DNA of 64,000 bases from Leptospira jelokensis. GTDB taxonomy: Bacteria > Spirochaetota > Leptospiria > Leptospirales > Leptospiraceae. The translations under genes were made by a program, and so were the position numbers. The notes below the pieces were generated by a model that saw nothing but the letters and a program-made list of their open reading frames with translations, was not told the origin of the DNA and made no database searches. Positions 46,167 through 55,210 of the stretch are shown here, piece after piece; the first letter of the stretch is position 1; the number at the start of each line of letters is the position of its first letter. The stretch spans positions 186,001 through 250,000 of the forward strand of contig NZ_RQGH01000033.1 in the NCBI RefSeq assembly GCF_004769635.1, read 5' to 3'.

Positions 46167-47261
46167 TCAATAGATGCGTCGGATGGCGGTTGCTATCCTT
46201 TGCACATTATCTTTTGTTAAGTTAGGATAAATGGGAATACAATGTCCTCTTTGGAATAACCTTTCAGCATTTGGATATTCTAAATGGTTTTCTTCCAAAA
46301 CTCGATGGAGTGGTTCCTCTACGGTTCGTTGTGTTCCAATATGAATGGATTTAAAATACCTTTGGATCTCTTCATAATTTTGTCCAGAAACAACAATCGG
46401 GAACCTTTGGAACGTATCTTCATTTGGATTTTGGAAATAGGTTTCAAGGCGTGAATTTTGCACTGCTTGTAAATACGCAGATGCAATTTTTTTCTTACGT
46501 TCTAAAATCACTCCGAGTTTAGACAATTGTTCGATCCCTAAAGCAGCTTGGTAGTCTACTAAGTTATAATCATACTTTGGCTCACCAAAATTACGTTTGG
46601 CGGAGGAACCTGATTTATAAGACTTAACACTGTTGGCTAATTGACTTTCTGCTGTGATGATCATCGCACCGTTTCCTGTTGTGATGATGTTTTCAGCACT
46701 GAGTCCACAAATGGCGATCTTTGATTGTTTGCCTACTGTGATGGATTCAGAAGTCGCACCAATGGCTTCTGTGAAGTCTTCGATTACTTCCAAGCCTTCA
46801 ATGGAATATTCATGCAAACGAATTAGGGATCCAAAACTATGATCAAACAATGCAAACTTTGCGCCGGATTCATTTTTTTTACGTAAAAACTCTTCTGGGC
46901 AAAGATGGAAGGAATTGCGTTTCAGATCCACTATGACTGGTTTTGCTTGGATGAGAAAAATGGCGTCCAAAGCCGAGATCGGTGCATAACTTGAAAGTAA
47001 CACAGAATCCCCTGACTTTACACCTAACGCAAGTAATGCGAGGTGATAAGCAGATGTTAACGAATTGGTAGAGATTGCATATTTAATTTTGAATGTATGG
47101 CAAAAGGTCTTTTCAAATCGTTCTACGATCTCGCCATTGGAAAGGTGTTCTTCCACGAGACATTCTAAGACACCTTTCAGATCTTCTCTCGAAAGGGTAG
47201 GTTTGAAGAATTCGATGTTTTTTTCTTTTCGAATTGGTCTTTGTATTGTTTCGGTGCTCAT
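46167..47261 (-). CDS. DegT/DnrJ/EryC1/StrS-family protein lacking the PLP lysine
   Basis: 364 residues with the sugar-aminotransferase-family layout: TNSLTSAYHLALLALGVKSGDSV near 65-85, VIEDFTEAIGA (D162, the PLP ring Asp), and GLSAENIITTGNGAMIIT, where the Schiff-base Lys of the family (K before N-I-T-T) is replaced by E190 (codon GAA). Other family marks, such as NFGEPKYDYNLVDYQAALGIEQL and RGHCIPIYPNLT, are kept. So it may not transaminate; Lys-less relatives such as ColD act as dehydratases using His. It starts with a GAGGAG site nine bases upstream and is followed without a gap by the ATP-grasp-like gene. Confidence 0.85.
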   Translation of the reverse strand: MSTETIQRPIRKEKNIEFFKPTLSREDLKGVLECLVEEHLSNGEIVERFEKTFCHTFKIKYAISTNSLTSAYHLALLALGVKSGDSVLLSSYAPISALDAIFLIQAKPVIVDLKRNSFHLCPEEFLRKKNESGAKFALFDHSFGSLIRLHEYSIEGLEVIEDFTEAIGATSESITVGKQSKIAICGLSAENIITTGNGAMIITAESQLANSVKSYKSGSSAKRNFGEPKYDYNLVDYQAALGIEQLSKLGVILERKKKIASAYLQAVQNSRLETYFQNPNEDTFQRFPIVVSGQNYEEIQRYFKSIHIGTQRTVEEPLHRVLEENHLEYPNAERLFQRGHCIPIYPNLTKDNVQRIATAIRRIY

Positions 47262-47279
47262 CCAACAGCACTCCTCTAT

Positions 47280-47320
47280 ATTATGTCACTTAAGTACTCG
47301 ATTCGTGAATTATGTCACTT
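47280..47320 (-). promoter_or_regulatory. 12-base direct repeat upstream of the DegT-like gene
   Basis: ATTATGTCACTT occurs at 47280-47291 and again at 47309-47320, a start-to-start distance of 29 bases, in the gap between divergent genes. On the minus strand one copy ends in a TAATAT that could serve as a -10 box some 15 bases before the DegT ribosome site. This looks like a two-site operator. Confidence 0.5.
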
Positions 47321-47395
47321 CATTTTTCGAAATGCGAACATAATTTTATAAAATCCCGAGAAAATTGGTTCTGAGTGGACAAAGTTCTAAAAAAA

Positions 47396-48670
47396 ATGAC
47401 CGAAACCATGGACCAAAAACACTCCCGTAGGGCCAAACGCCTCCGCGAAAACCAAGGAATCCGATCCCTTATGGAAGATTTGGGAAAACAAACGGGCCAC
47501 CCCGATGAAATCCCTCTCGGTGGAGGCAATCCCGCTCACATCCCAGAAGCGGAAGCGGTATTCCACGAAACCTTTGCCAACTTGACTAAAGATCCTGCCT
47601 TTCGTTCCTTACTTGGTGACTACCAAGCACCCATTGGCAACGACCACTTCCGAGAAATTGCAGCAGAATCCCTTTCTTCGCATCTCGGTGCAAATTTAAG
47701 AAAAGAAAACATCGCCTTTTTTAATGGCAGTCAAAATGCCTATTCCTATCTTCTCAATTTGCATTCAGGTATCATGGCAGATGGAAGTTTTAAAAAAATA
47801 CTTTTGCCAATTGTCCCAGAATACATTGGTTATGCGGACCAAACCATATCGGAAGGTGTTTTTGTAGCAAACCCACCAAACGTTATCCAAACGGGAAAAA
47901 ATCGTTTTCGGTATGAACTCAACAAATCGTCATTCGATCTGACTGACGTGGGAGTCCTTGCCATTTCTAGGCCAACCAATCCAACGGGGAACGTGATGAA
48001 TTTATCCGATCTCGAATGGATGGAAGGAAAAACAAAAGAACAAAACATTCCCATTCTCATCGACTTGGCTTATGGGAATCCCTTTCCAAACCTGATTGGG
48101 AAAGAAGATCCAATCCATTTTGGTGAAGGACGAACCCTTTCCTTAAGTTTTTCTAAAATTGGATTACCTGGTGTGAGATTGGGCATTGTGATCTCTAATG
48201 AGGAAACCATCGAAATACTCTCTTCCTTTGCTGCTGTAGGTAATCTTGCTGTTGGAAATTTAGGAGTGTTTATGATGGAACAACTCTTCCAAAAAAACCT
48301 CCTCTCCCAACTCTCCGCAAACATCTTACGTCCGTTTTATGAATCTAGGCGTGATTTCGCATTAGAACAATTCACACTTGCGTTTCAAAAAATGGGTGTT
48401 GCATTCGAAATCCATGACCCAATGGGAGGTTTTTTCCTTTGGATACGGTTTCCCAAACTATCGATTTCCAATCACCAATTGTATCACCTTTGTAAAGATA
48501 AACGACTCTTCATCGTATCAGGACATTATTTCTTTCCAGGACTAAACACTGATTTTTCGCATACGAAAGAATGCATACGTTTGACATATTGCCGTAAGGA
48601 AGAAGAATTAGCCAGGGGAGCCCAAATCCTTGCTGAAATTGTGGCCTCTCACCAGGCGAAATCCGAATGA
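47396..48670 (+). CDS. avtA: Valine-pyruvate aminotransferase-like enzyme (AvtA)
   Basis: PLP aminotransferase of fold type I, class I/II: probably moves an amino group between valine or alanine and a 2-oxo acid. 424 residues from the ATG at 47396 (a GTG at 47375 or ATG at 47408 are alternatives; none has a clear ribosome site). IRSLMEDLGKQ, EIPLGGGNPAHIPE, FFNGSQNAYSYLLNL, LPIVPEYIGYADQ, SRPTNPTGNVM, LIDLAYGNPFPN and the Lys motif LSFSKIGLPGVRLGI align along the full length with E. coli AvtA as I remember it. Its stop overlaps the start of a 772-residue unknown gene. ilvC lies 11 kb away. Confidence 0.9.
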   Translation: MTETMDQKHSRRAKRLRENQGIRSLMEDLGKQTGHPDEIPLGGGNPAHIPEAEAVFHETFANLTKDPAFRSLLGDYQAPIGNDHFREIAAESLSSHLGANLRKENIAFFNGSQNAYSYLLNLHSGIMADGSFKKILLPIVPEYIGYADQTISEGVFVANPPNVIQTGKNRFRYELNKSSFDLTDVGVLAISRPTNPTGNVMNLSDLEWMEGKTKEQNIPILIDLAYGNPFPNLIGKEDPIHFGEGRTLSLSFSKIGLPGVRLGIVISNEETIEILSSFAAVGNLAVGNLGVFMMEQLFQKNLLSQLSANILRPFYESRRDFALEQFTLAFQKMGVAFEIHDPMGGFFLWIRFPKLSISNHQLYHLCKDKRLFIVSGHYFFPGLNTDFSHTKECIRLTYCRKEEELARGAQILAEIVASHQAKSE

Positions 48671-50985
48671 GCGAAGATAGCATCGATTTATCAGACACAG
48701 TCTTAGAGAATCCTTCCTCCAAGGATGAATCTTCTTCCGAAAGGCCTTCCGCTCAATCTTATATTTTTTTATCGGACTCCGTTGGGAGCCTGACTCCCAC
48801 AGCTCGTTGTATCCTGGACGAACTGAAAGACTGGCACAAACGTGTGGAAAAACATGGAAGTAAGGAAAAACATGCATCCTACCTCATGACTGTGGACAAA
48901 CTTCCCGAAGCACTTGGAAAGTACACAAACCTAGGAGCGCAAGGCAGATCTGAAAACTCCATCCACCATGCACTGCGCCAAATTTTAGACATAGACCACC
49001 GTGGCCAAAACAGGGCCGCCTATGCATACCCTTATCTCATACGAAACGGCAGTAAAATCTCTTCTAAAATTGCCCTCGTAGCACCACAAAACGAGAATAA
49101 GACGGACACCCAACCATATAGACAAGCTTGTTTTCGATTTTCACAAGAACTCATCAAAGTATTACTCGAAAACCGAGCCAAAAAAGGAAGGAATTGGGAC
49201 GAAGAAAACCCGGGAGCCTTACTTTTACAAAAAAACAAAGATGGAAATACTTGGTTGTACCCTAAGTTAGGTTCTCTCGAAGCAGAAATCTCTTCGCTTG
49301 TTAGAAAAGGATTTGGGAACTTACCTTACATCCCAATGCCAGATTTTTTACAGGACTTCACTTTGTTTGCTCGAGAACAAAACCTTGCCCTACCGATTTT
49401 ATCAGATTATCATATCGTTATCGACGAACTCAATATTTTACCCGATGGAAGTTTCAAACGACTGCCTGAAGTAGTGAACCAGATCCTTGCCCACTTAAAT
49501 GGATTGGAACATTTTACAAAAGAACAACTCACCAAACTTGCTAAAGATGCAAAATACGAATCCTTTTTGGCTCAGTTTAACGAATACACAGCAACTCCAA
49601 AATTTTCATCCTTAGAAGCTAAGATGAATCCGGAAGAGGAAGTGAAAAAGTTTTTATCCATCATTGAAAACTTTCCTTACCCCGTAGAAAAAAACAACAG
49701 ATCTCTTTCGATCAAAGAAACAATAGACCTTAGTGTTAAAATTTTAAAACGCCTTTCTGAAGAAAAGGGATCTGTATTAACAAGAAAGGATGATAACATC
49801 TACGGAACGGTTAAAAATGCCGTTATCAGCAAAATCCCCGAACATACAAAAAATCATAATACACTGCTTCGCATCAACTTTGAAGAAGAAGTTGCTAATG
49901 CGGGCATCACTGCACCTGAAAAAGTATCTGAATACATCAAACGTTTGAAAGACGATGTTTTGTCTGAACATTCCTATCATGAAGAAAAAACTCCAGATGG
50001 CAGGTCGGTGTATTATGTGGTGGACCATGGGTATATGGCTGCGGTCATTCACAAACTTGCGTTTGAAGGGAGAACCAATCCCGAATACAAAAAACAATTG
50101 GGTTATGCCAAAATCATCAACCATAAACTTTCCAACCCAAAACACCCAGGTCTCAATAGCAAACTCAAACCCGAGTTAATCGCCAAACTCAATGCCGATG
50201 TGAAAAACATGGAAGTGGAGGAGTTGGAAAAAGAAAGATCCAACGAAATCCGATCTCGTTTTAATGTGGTGCCAGGAATTTTAACCTTTGTGGTAAGCAC
50301 AATGATTTTCATTACAGGTGCATATTACCTACGTTCGGCGATGCCAATCTTTTTTGGAGTTCCTTTTTCAGTGGTGCTAGGGTTTTTAGCTGCCATCTAC
50401 TTCAGAGAAAAAACAACAGAAGAAATTCGAGAAGATATCAAAAACTCAGGAAAGTTTTCAGGTGTGGGTGATTGGGGAAAACCAAGTTATTCATCTGGTT
50501 CCACCCCAAGTTACGAAGAAGAACAAGAAACAAATAAAAAAGAAGAAAAACTTTCCCATATATACAAAGCAGCAGACAATTTTGTTTTTCCAAAACGTTT
50601 TAATAAAATCACAGACAAAGTGTTAGATCCTAAATCTTTACGTTCACGCATTTACGAAAATTTAGATAATATCAAACGAAATAACATGACCCTGGCCAAA
50701 GAAAAGGACGAGGACAAAGTTGCATCCACCGTTGAATATGCAGTTTTACAATCTGTTTCGACCATTGTCATACCCGACGATGTGGCTGTCCGAGACCTGC
50801 CAAACACCATCCTCATCAACCGAAATGATATGAAATCTGCCCTTTTCCGAAGCCAATTGGCAGATTTTTACCGCGAAGAGATGAATAAAAAGAAGTTCGA
50901 TAAAAAATTAGTCAAATACTACACCTATCTCATCAACACCGTTGAGATGGAGTATTACAAATACCTTCCGAAAAAACGAGTTTAG
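48667..50985 (+). CDS. Large hypothetical protein with a central membrane hairpin
   Basis: 772 residues, no recognised domain. The ATG lies in the avtA stop (ATGA overlap). A soluble, charged N-terminal 530 residues (with HHALRQILDIDHRGQNRAAYAYPYLI and a helical KYESFLAQFNEYTATPKFSS part) is followed by two close membrane segments (about 538-556 and 560-578) and a charged C-terminal tail with EEEQETNKKEEKLSH and long helices. No signal peptide, so both ends probably face the cytoplasm. The layout resembles a membrane-tethered scaffold. It may be a leptospiral-specific family. Confidence 0.75.
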   Translation: MSEDSIDLSDTVLENPSSKDESSSERPSAQSYIFLSDSVGSLTPTARCILDELKDWHKRVEKHGSKEKHASYLMTVDKLPEALGKYTNLGAQGRSENSIHHALRQILDIDHRGQNRAAYAYPYLIRNGSKISSKIALVAPQNENKTDTQPYRQACFRFSQELIKVLLENRAKKGRNWDEENPGALLLQKNKDGNTWLYPKLGSLEAEISSLVRKGFGNLPYIPMPDFLQDFTLFAREQNLALPILSDYHIVIDELNILPDGSFKRLPEVVNQILAHLNGLEHFTKEQLTKLAKDAKYESFLAQFNEYTATPKFSSLEAKMNPEEEVKKFLSIIENFPYPVEKNNRSLSIKETIDLSVKILKRLSEEKGSVLTRKDDNIYGTVKNAVISKIPEHTKNHNTLLRINFEEEVANAGITAPEKVSEYIKRLKDDVLSEHSYHEEKTPDGRSVYYVVDHGYMAAVIHKLAFEGRTNPEYKKQLGYAKIINHKLSNPKHPGLNSKLKPELIAKLNADVKNMEVEELEKERSNEIRSRFNVVPGILTFVVSTMIFITGAYYLRSAMPIFFGVPFSVVLGFLAAIYFREKTTEEIREDIKNSGKFSGVGDWGKPSYSSGSTPSYEEEQETNKKEEKLSHIYKAADNFVFPKRFNKITDKVLDPKSLRSRIYENLDNIKRNNMTLAKEKDEDKVASTVEYAVLQSVSTIVIPDDVAVRDLPNTILINRNDMKSALFRSQLADFYREEMNKKKFDKKLVKYYTYLINTVEMEYYKYLPKKRV

Positions 50986-51024
50986 AAACTAAAATCATTT
51001 GATTCTCTGTGGGACATACCTCCT

Positions 51025-53301
51025 ATGGAGTTGATGTATCAAAACGGTATCGTACAATTTCCTATCATCATCATTGATGAAGATTTTCGTTCCGAAAATG
51101 CCAGTGGTCTTGGCATTCGAGCTATTGCAAAGGCCTTAGAAGGGGAAGGGATCGAAGTTCTGGGTGTGACCAGTTACGGAGACCTCACGAGTTTTGTACA
51201 ACAACAGAGTCGGGCATGTGGGTTTATCCTTTCCATCGATGATGAAGAATTCACACCGGAAACGGAAGGTGAAGTACCAGATGCACTCCGCCAGCTGAAA
51301 GACTTTGTCACCCAAGTGCGCCACAGAAACGCAGACATCCCACTCTTTTTATATGGGGAAACAAGGACAAGCCGCCACATTCCCAACAGTATCTTAAAAG
51401 AACTCCATGGCTTCATTCATATGTTTGAAGACACGCCTGAGTTTATGGCACGTGCCATCCATAGAGAAGTAAAATCATATTTAGATAGTTTACCACCTCC
51501 ATTCTTTCGCGCACTTACGCAATATGCACATGATGGAAGTTATAGTTGGCATTGCCCTGGCCACTCAGGTGGTGTTGCTTTTTTAAAAAGTCCTGTAGGC
51601 CAAATGTTCCATCAGTTTTTTGGTGAGAACATGTTACGAGCTGACGTATGTAATGCGGTAGATGAACTAGGCCAACTTCTAGATCATACTGGACCAATAT
51701 CAGCCAGTGAACGAAATGCCGCGAGGATTTTCCAATGTGACAGTTTGTACTTTGTAACAAATGGAACTTCCACTTCCAATAAAATTGTTTGGCATAGTAC
51801 GGTTGCTCCTGGCGACGTTGTAATCGTTGACCGCAATTGTCACAAAAGTATTTTACATGCCATCACGATGACTGGGGCCATCCCCGTATTTTTAATGCCA
51901 ACAAGAAACCATTTTGGGATCATTGGCCCGATTCCCAAATCCGAATTCACTTGGGAAAACATCCAAAAAAAGATCGCAGAACACCCGTTTGCAAAACATG
52001 TTAAAGGGAATCCACGAATTCTTACCATCACCCAAAGTACATACGATGGAATTTTATACAATGTCGAAGACATTAAATCAGAGTTAGATGGCAAAATTTC
52101 AACCCTCCATTTTGATGAAGCATGGTTACCACATGCTGCCTTCCATCGTTTTTACACTGGAATGCATGCCATTGGTTCAGACAGGCCTCGTCCGAAAGAA
52201 AGTATGATCTTTGCCACACAATCCACTCACAAACTTCTCGCAGGTTTGTCACAAGCAAGCCAGATCCTCGTCCAAAACAGTGAAAAAGAAACCTTAGATC
52301 GAAATTTATTCAACGAAGCATTTTTAATGCACACAAGTACAAGTCCACAGTATGCCATCATTGCCTCTTGCGATGTGGCTGCAGCTATGATGGAATCTCC
52401 TGGTGGGAATGCTCTTGTCGAAGAGTCCATTGAGGAAGCTTTGGATTTCAGACGTGCGATGCGAAAGGTTGACTTGGAATTAGAAGAAGATTGGTGGTTT
52501 AGTGTTTGGGGACCAGAGGCCCTCGCCGAAGAAGGTGCAGGCGAACGGGATGAATGGATCCTAAAGGCAAACGATCGTTGGCATGGATTTGGTGACATAG
52601 CGGAAGGATTTAATATGTTAGATCCGATCAAAGCCACTGTCATCACTCCTGGTATGAGTGTGGAAGGGGAATTTGCTGATTGGGGGATCCCTGCTCTAAT
52701 CCTCACCAAATACTTGGCGGAACATGGAATCATCGTAGAAAAAACAGGACTTTATAGTTTTTTTATCATGTTTACCATTGGGATCACAAAAGGCCGATGG
52801 AATACCATGGTCACCGAATTACAACAGTTCAAAGATGATTATGATTCAAACCAACCTCTTTGGAGAGTGATGCCAAAGTTTACGGCAGCCTATCCAAAAT
52901 ATGATCGGATTGGATTACGAGACCTTTGCCAATCCATGCATGAAGTCTATCGTGCAAATAACATTTCTCACCTAACAACTGAAATGTATTTGAGTCCTAT
53001 GATCCCTGCAATGAAACCATCGGAAGCATTTGCCAAAATGGCCCACCGCGATATCGAACGAGTTCCGATTGATGAATTGGAAGGAAGGATTACCTCAGTA
53101 CTCCTCACTCCCTACCCACCGGGAATCCCTCTCCTTATCCCTGGCGAAAAATTTAACTCAACGATCATTCGGTATCTACAGTTTGCACGTGAGTTCAATT
53201 CAAAGTTCCCTGGATTTGAGACTGACATCCATGGACTTGTAGAAGAAAAATCAGAGACAGGCCACCTAACGTATTTCGTAGATTGTGTGATGGAATCCTA
53301 A
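51025..53301 (+). CDS. Orn/Lys/Arg decarboxylase, inducible AdiA/LdcI type
   Basis: PLP-dependent decarboxylase of fold type I: turns a basic amino acid to a polyamine or diamine plus CO2. 758 residues, almost the length of E. coli AdiA (756) and longer than lysine decarboxylase (715). The N-terminal wing domain covers about 1-150; SWHCPGHSGGVAFLKSP near 180, TNGTSTSNKIVWH, VVDRNCHKSILHAI, LHFDEAWLPHAAFH and ATQSTHKLLAGLSQAS with the Schiff-base Lys near 395 are all intact. Acid-stress use is typical. The partner antiporter is not nearby. No clear ribosome site; ATG 51034 is the alternative start. Confidence 0.92.
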   Translation: MELMYQNGIVQFPIIIIDEDFRSENASGLGIRAIAKALEGEGIEVLGVTSYGDLTSFVQQQSRACGFILSIDDEEFTPETEGEVPDALRQLKDFVTQVRHRNADIPLFLYGETRTSRHIPNSILKELHGFIHMFEDTPEFMARAIHREVKSYLDSLPPPFFRALTQYAHDGSYSWHCPGHSGGVAFLKSPVGQMFHQFFGENMLRADVCNAVDELGQLLDHTGPISASERNAARIFQCDSLYFVTNGTSTSNKIVWHSTVAPGDVVIVDRNCHKSILHAITMTGAIPVFLMPTRNHFGIIGPIPKSEFTWENIQKKIAEHPFAKHVKGNPRILTITQSTYDGILYNVEDIKSELDGKISTLHFDEAWLPHAAFHRFYTGMHAIGSDRPRPKESMIFATQSTHKLLAGLSQASQILVQNSEKETLDRNLFNEAFLMHTSTSPQYAIIASCDVAAAMMESPGGNALVEESIEEALDFRRAMRKVDLELEEDWWFSVWGPEALAEEGAGERDEWILKANDRWHGFGDIAEGFNMLDPIKATVITPGMSVEGEFADWGIPALILTKYLAEHGIIVEKTGLYSFFIMFTIGITKGRWNTMVTELQQFKDDYDSNQPLWRVMPKFTAAYPKYDRIGLRDLCQSMHEVYRANNISHLTTEMYLSPMIPAMKPSEAFAKMAHRDIERVPIDELEGRITSVLLTPYPPGIPLLIPGEKFNSTIIRYLQFAREFNSKFPGFETDIHGLVEEKSETGHLTYFVDCVMES

Positions 53302-53333
53302 AAAAAGATTTTTAAGTACGCATACGATGGTTT

Positions 53334-53375
53334 CTAAAACCAGAGGGTGTTTGCCAAATTACCCTTTGGTTTTAG
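53334..53375. terminator. Long hairpin after the decarboxylase gene
   Basis: CTAAAACCA (53334-53342) pairs with TGGTTTTAG (53367-53375) and AGGGT with ACCCT inside, leaving a 12-base loop. No T-run follows, so it may protect the mRNA end rather than end transcription. A second, smaller inverted repeat, GATGGAAT with ATTCCATC, lies at 53445-53466. Confidence 0.5.
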
Positions 53376-53535
53376 GAAACGGATTCCCAAGACAAAGTAC
53401 GAACGTATCACCTGCCGAAAACAATTCCGTACATCACTCGATTCGATGGAATGATTCGATTCCATCCTACACTTCCATCCAGAAGGAGCAATCCATCACA
53501 AGCAATCAATGTACTTGGTTTACGATATCCATCCA

Positions 53536-54159
53536 TCATTCCCATTCCATCATCCGGACTACATCCTTTAGGCAATCTTCTCGAACGGAAATTTCTGATT
53601 TGGTGATCGGTAATCCTGAATACCATTTCCCATCCGGGAATTTTAAATCCACCCAATAGGTAAAGAGTGTGGTCTCTCCATTATTGTTTTTGATTTCGAT
53701 ATTGAGAAGTTTGAGATCAGATAAACCCGTTTCTTTATAAAAGACTTCTCCGTTTTTGGTGCGGATACGGATTTTTTTGGGAAGCATTTCATAGGTGGTT
53801 CCTTTTTTTTCTTCCCGTTTTAATTTGAATTCCCAAGAATCAATTTTGATGGAATCAAGTTCATTCACGTTTAATTTTTTTTTGTATAAAATCCCATCTT
53901 TTGTATGTTCAAAGTGAATCACCTGACTACCGCTAGTTGATTCACCACGGACGGTCCGTCCATCGCACAAGGTCAAATTCAAAACCTTGGGTTCTCCCGA
54001 TTCTTTATCCCCCCTTGCATTCCTTGGTTCCTTGGATTCTTCGCTCGGCATCGTGGGAAGGTTTGGTTCTTTCGGGATTCGTGGTTCTCCGAAGGCGGGC
54101 GAAAAAAAACAGAGGGTCCCGAGCCAAAGAAAGAGTCGCAGGCGGAGTAAGTAGTCCAT
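53536..54159 (-). CDS. Hypothetical exported protein
   Basis: 207 residues from the ATG at 54159 (AAGG eight bases upstream); an ATG at 54177 would overlap the divergent antiporter start. Signal peptide (about 4-24, LRLFLWLGTLCFFSPAFG). A Pro/Glu-rich linker (about 25-55) precedes a beta-rich domain with LTLCDGRTVRGESTSGSQVIHFEHTKDG-like strands, reminiscent of small SH3- or DUF-type barrels, with no family I can name. It is convergent with the decarboxylase gene across a 234-base gap that holds hairpins only. Confidence 0.7.
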   Translation of the reverse strand: MDYLLRLRLFLWLGTLCFFSPAFGEPRIPKEPNLPTMPSEESKEPRNARGDKESGEPKVLNLTLCDGRTVRGESTSGSQVIHFEHTKDGILYKKKLNVNELDSIKIDSWEFKLKREEKKGTTYEMLPKKIRIRTKNGEVFYKETGLSDLKLLNIEIKNNNGETTLFTYWVDLKFPDGKWYSGLPITKSEISVREDCLKDVVRMMEWE

Positions 54160-54175
54160 ATTCTGACCTTTATCC

Positions 54176-55210
54176 ATGGATGCATTTTTGACTGCAACTT
54201 TTCAAACCCTTCCCTTACCCGTACTCGTCCTTGTGATCATAGGTTCCATCCTTGTCCTTGGGAAAGCCGCTGATGTTTTAGTAGACGAAGCTGTTTCCTT
54301 ATCCGCAAGATGGGGTGTTCCTAAAATGATCATAGGAGCAACGATTGTCAGTTTAGGAACCACACTTCCCGAAGTTTCGGTTTCCGTTCTCGCCGCATTG
54401 GAAGGGAATCCAGGAATTGCCCTTGGGAATGCAGTGGGATCTATCATTTGTGACACGGGACTCATCCTTGGCATTGCCATCCTCATCTCCCCACCTGACA
54501 TAGACAAACGACTCGTGAACCGCCAAGGTTGGATCCAAGTACTCAGTGGATTTTTACTTGTGTTTGCAGCTCTCCCTTGGTCAAACCTAACTTCTGTTTT
54601 CTCAACCGGTGGACGCATCGACCAAGGAACCGGGATTGTATTTTTAATTTTACTTGGTGTTTATGTGTATTTGAGCATTCGATGGTCACGTTCAAAACCA
54701 GGTGAAGTGGAAGCTGGTCTTGATGACACAACAGAATATGACGAGTCTCCATTTTGGGTCATATTTTTGAAACTTGTTGTGGCAATCACTCTTGTCATTT
54801 TGTCTTCCAAAGTCTTAATCCCTTCTGTCCAAGAAACAGCCATTCGGTTGTCTATCCCTGAATCCATCATCGGTGCGACACTCGTTGCGTTTGGAACAAG
54901 TTTGCCGGAACTTGTGACAGCCATCCAAGCTTCAAGGCGTGGCCACTCGGAACTTGCAGTCGGTAATATCATCGGAGCCGACATTTTAAATGTATTGTTT
55001 GTTTCGGGTGCTGCGGCAGCTGTCACGAGAAATGGACTCGAAGCTCCTGTGAGTTTTTTCAGTTTTTATTTTCCATCGATGCTCATTGTATTAGTTTTAT
55101 TCCGATTAGGGATTGTCTTTTCAAAAGACAAGATCAAACGCCCGTTTGGCGTATTTTTACTCATCGTGTATGCAATCGCAACGGTTGCTGGATTTATCTT
55201 TAAAGGATAA
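54176..55210 (+). CDS. Calcium/sodium antiporter, CaCA family (YrbG-like)
   Basis: 344 residues, about ten membrane segments in two inverted halves. The alpha repeats read GATIVSLGTTLPEVSVSVLAAL (about 45-66) and GATLVAFGTSLPELVTAIQAS (about 236-256), each with the ion-binding Glu; GNAVGSIICDTGLI and GNIIGADILNVLF are the paired Asn/Asp helices. A cytoplasmic acidic loop (about 175-190, EVEAGLDDTTEYDES) joins the halves. Predicted to exchange Ca2+ for Na+ or H+ in the inner membrane. It overlaps the convergent dprA gene by 11 bases. Confidence 0.93.
   Translation: MDAFLTATFQTLPLPVLVLVIIGSILVLGKAADVLVDEAVSLSARWGVPKMIIGATIVSLGTTLPEVSVSVLAALEGNPGIALGNAVGSIICDTGLILGIAILISPPDIDKRLVNRQGWIQVLSGFLLVFAALPWSNLTSVFSTGGRIDQGTGIVFLILLGVYVYLSIRWSRSKPGEVEAGLDDTTEYDESPFWVIFLKLVVAITLVILSSKVLIPSVQETAIRLSIPESIIGATLVAFGTSLPELVTAIQASRRGHSELAVGNIIGADILNVLFVSGAAAAVTRNGLEAPVSFFSFYFPSMLIVLVLFRLGIVFSKDKIKRPFGVFLLIVYAIATVAGFIFKG

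Noticed and set aside
47280..47320. Possible CRISPR-like repeats
   Set aside because: Only two 12-base copies, no spacer array and no cas genes.
53327..53659. 110-residue plus-strand frame after the decarboxylase
   Set aside because: Overlaps hairpins and the end of the opposite exported-protein gene; no ribosome site or motif.
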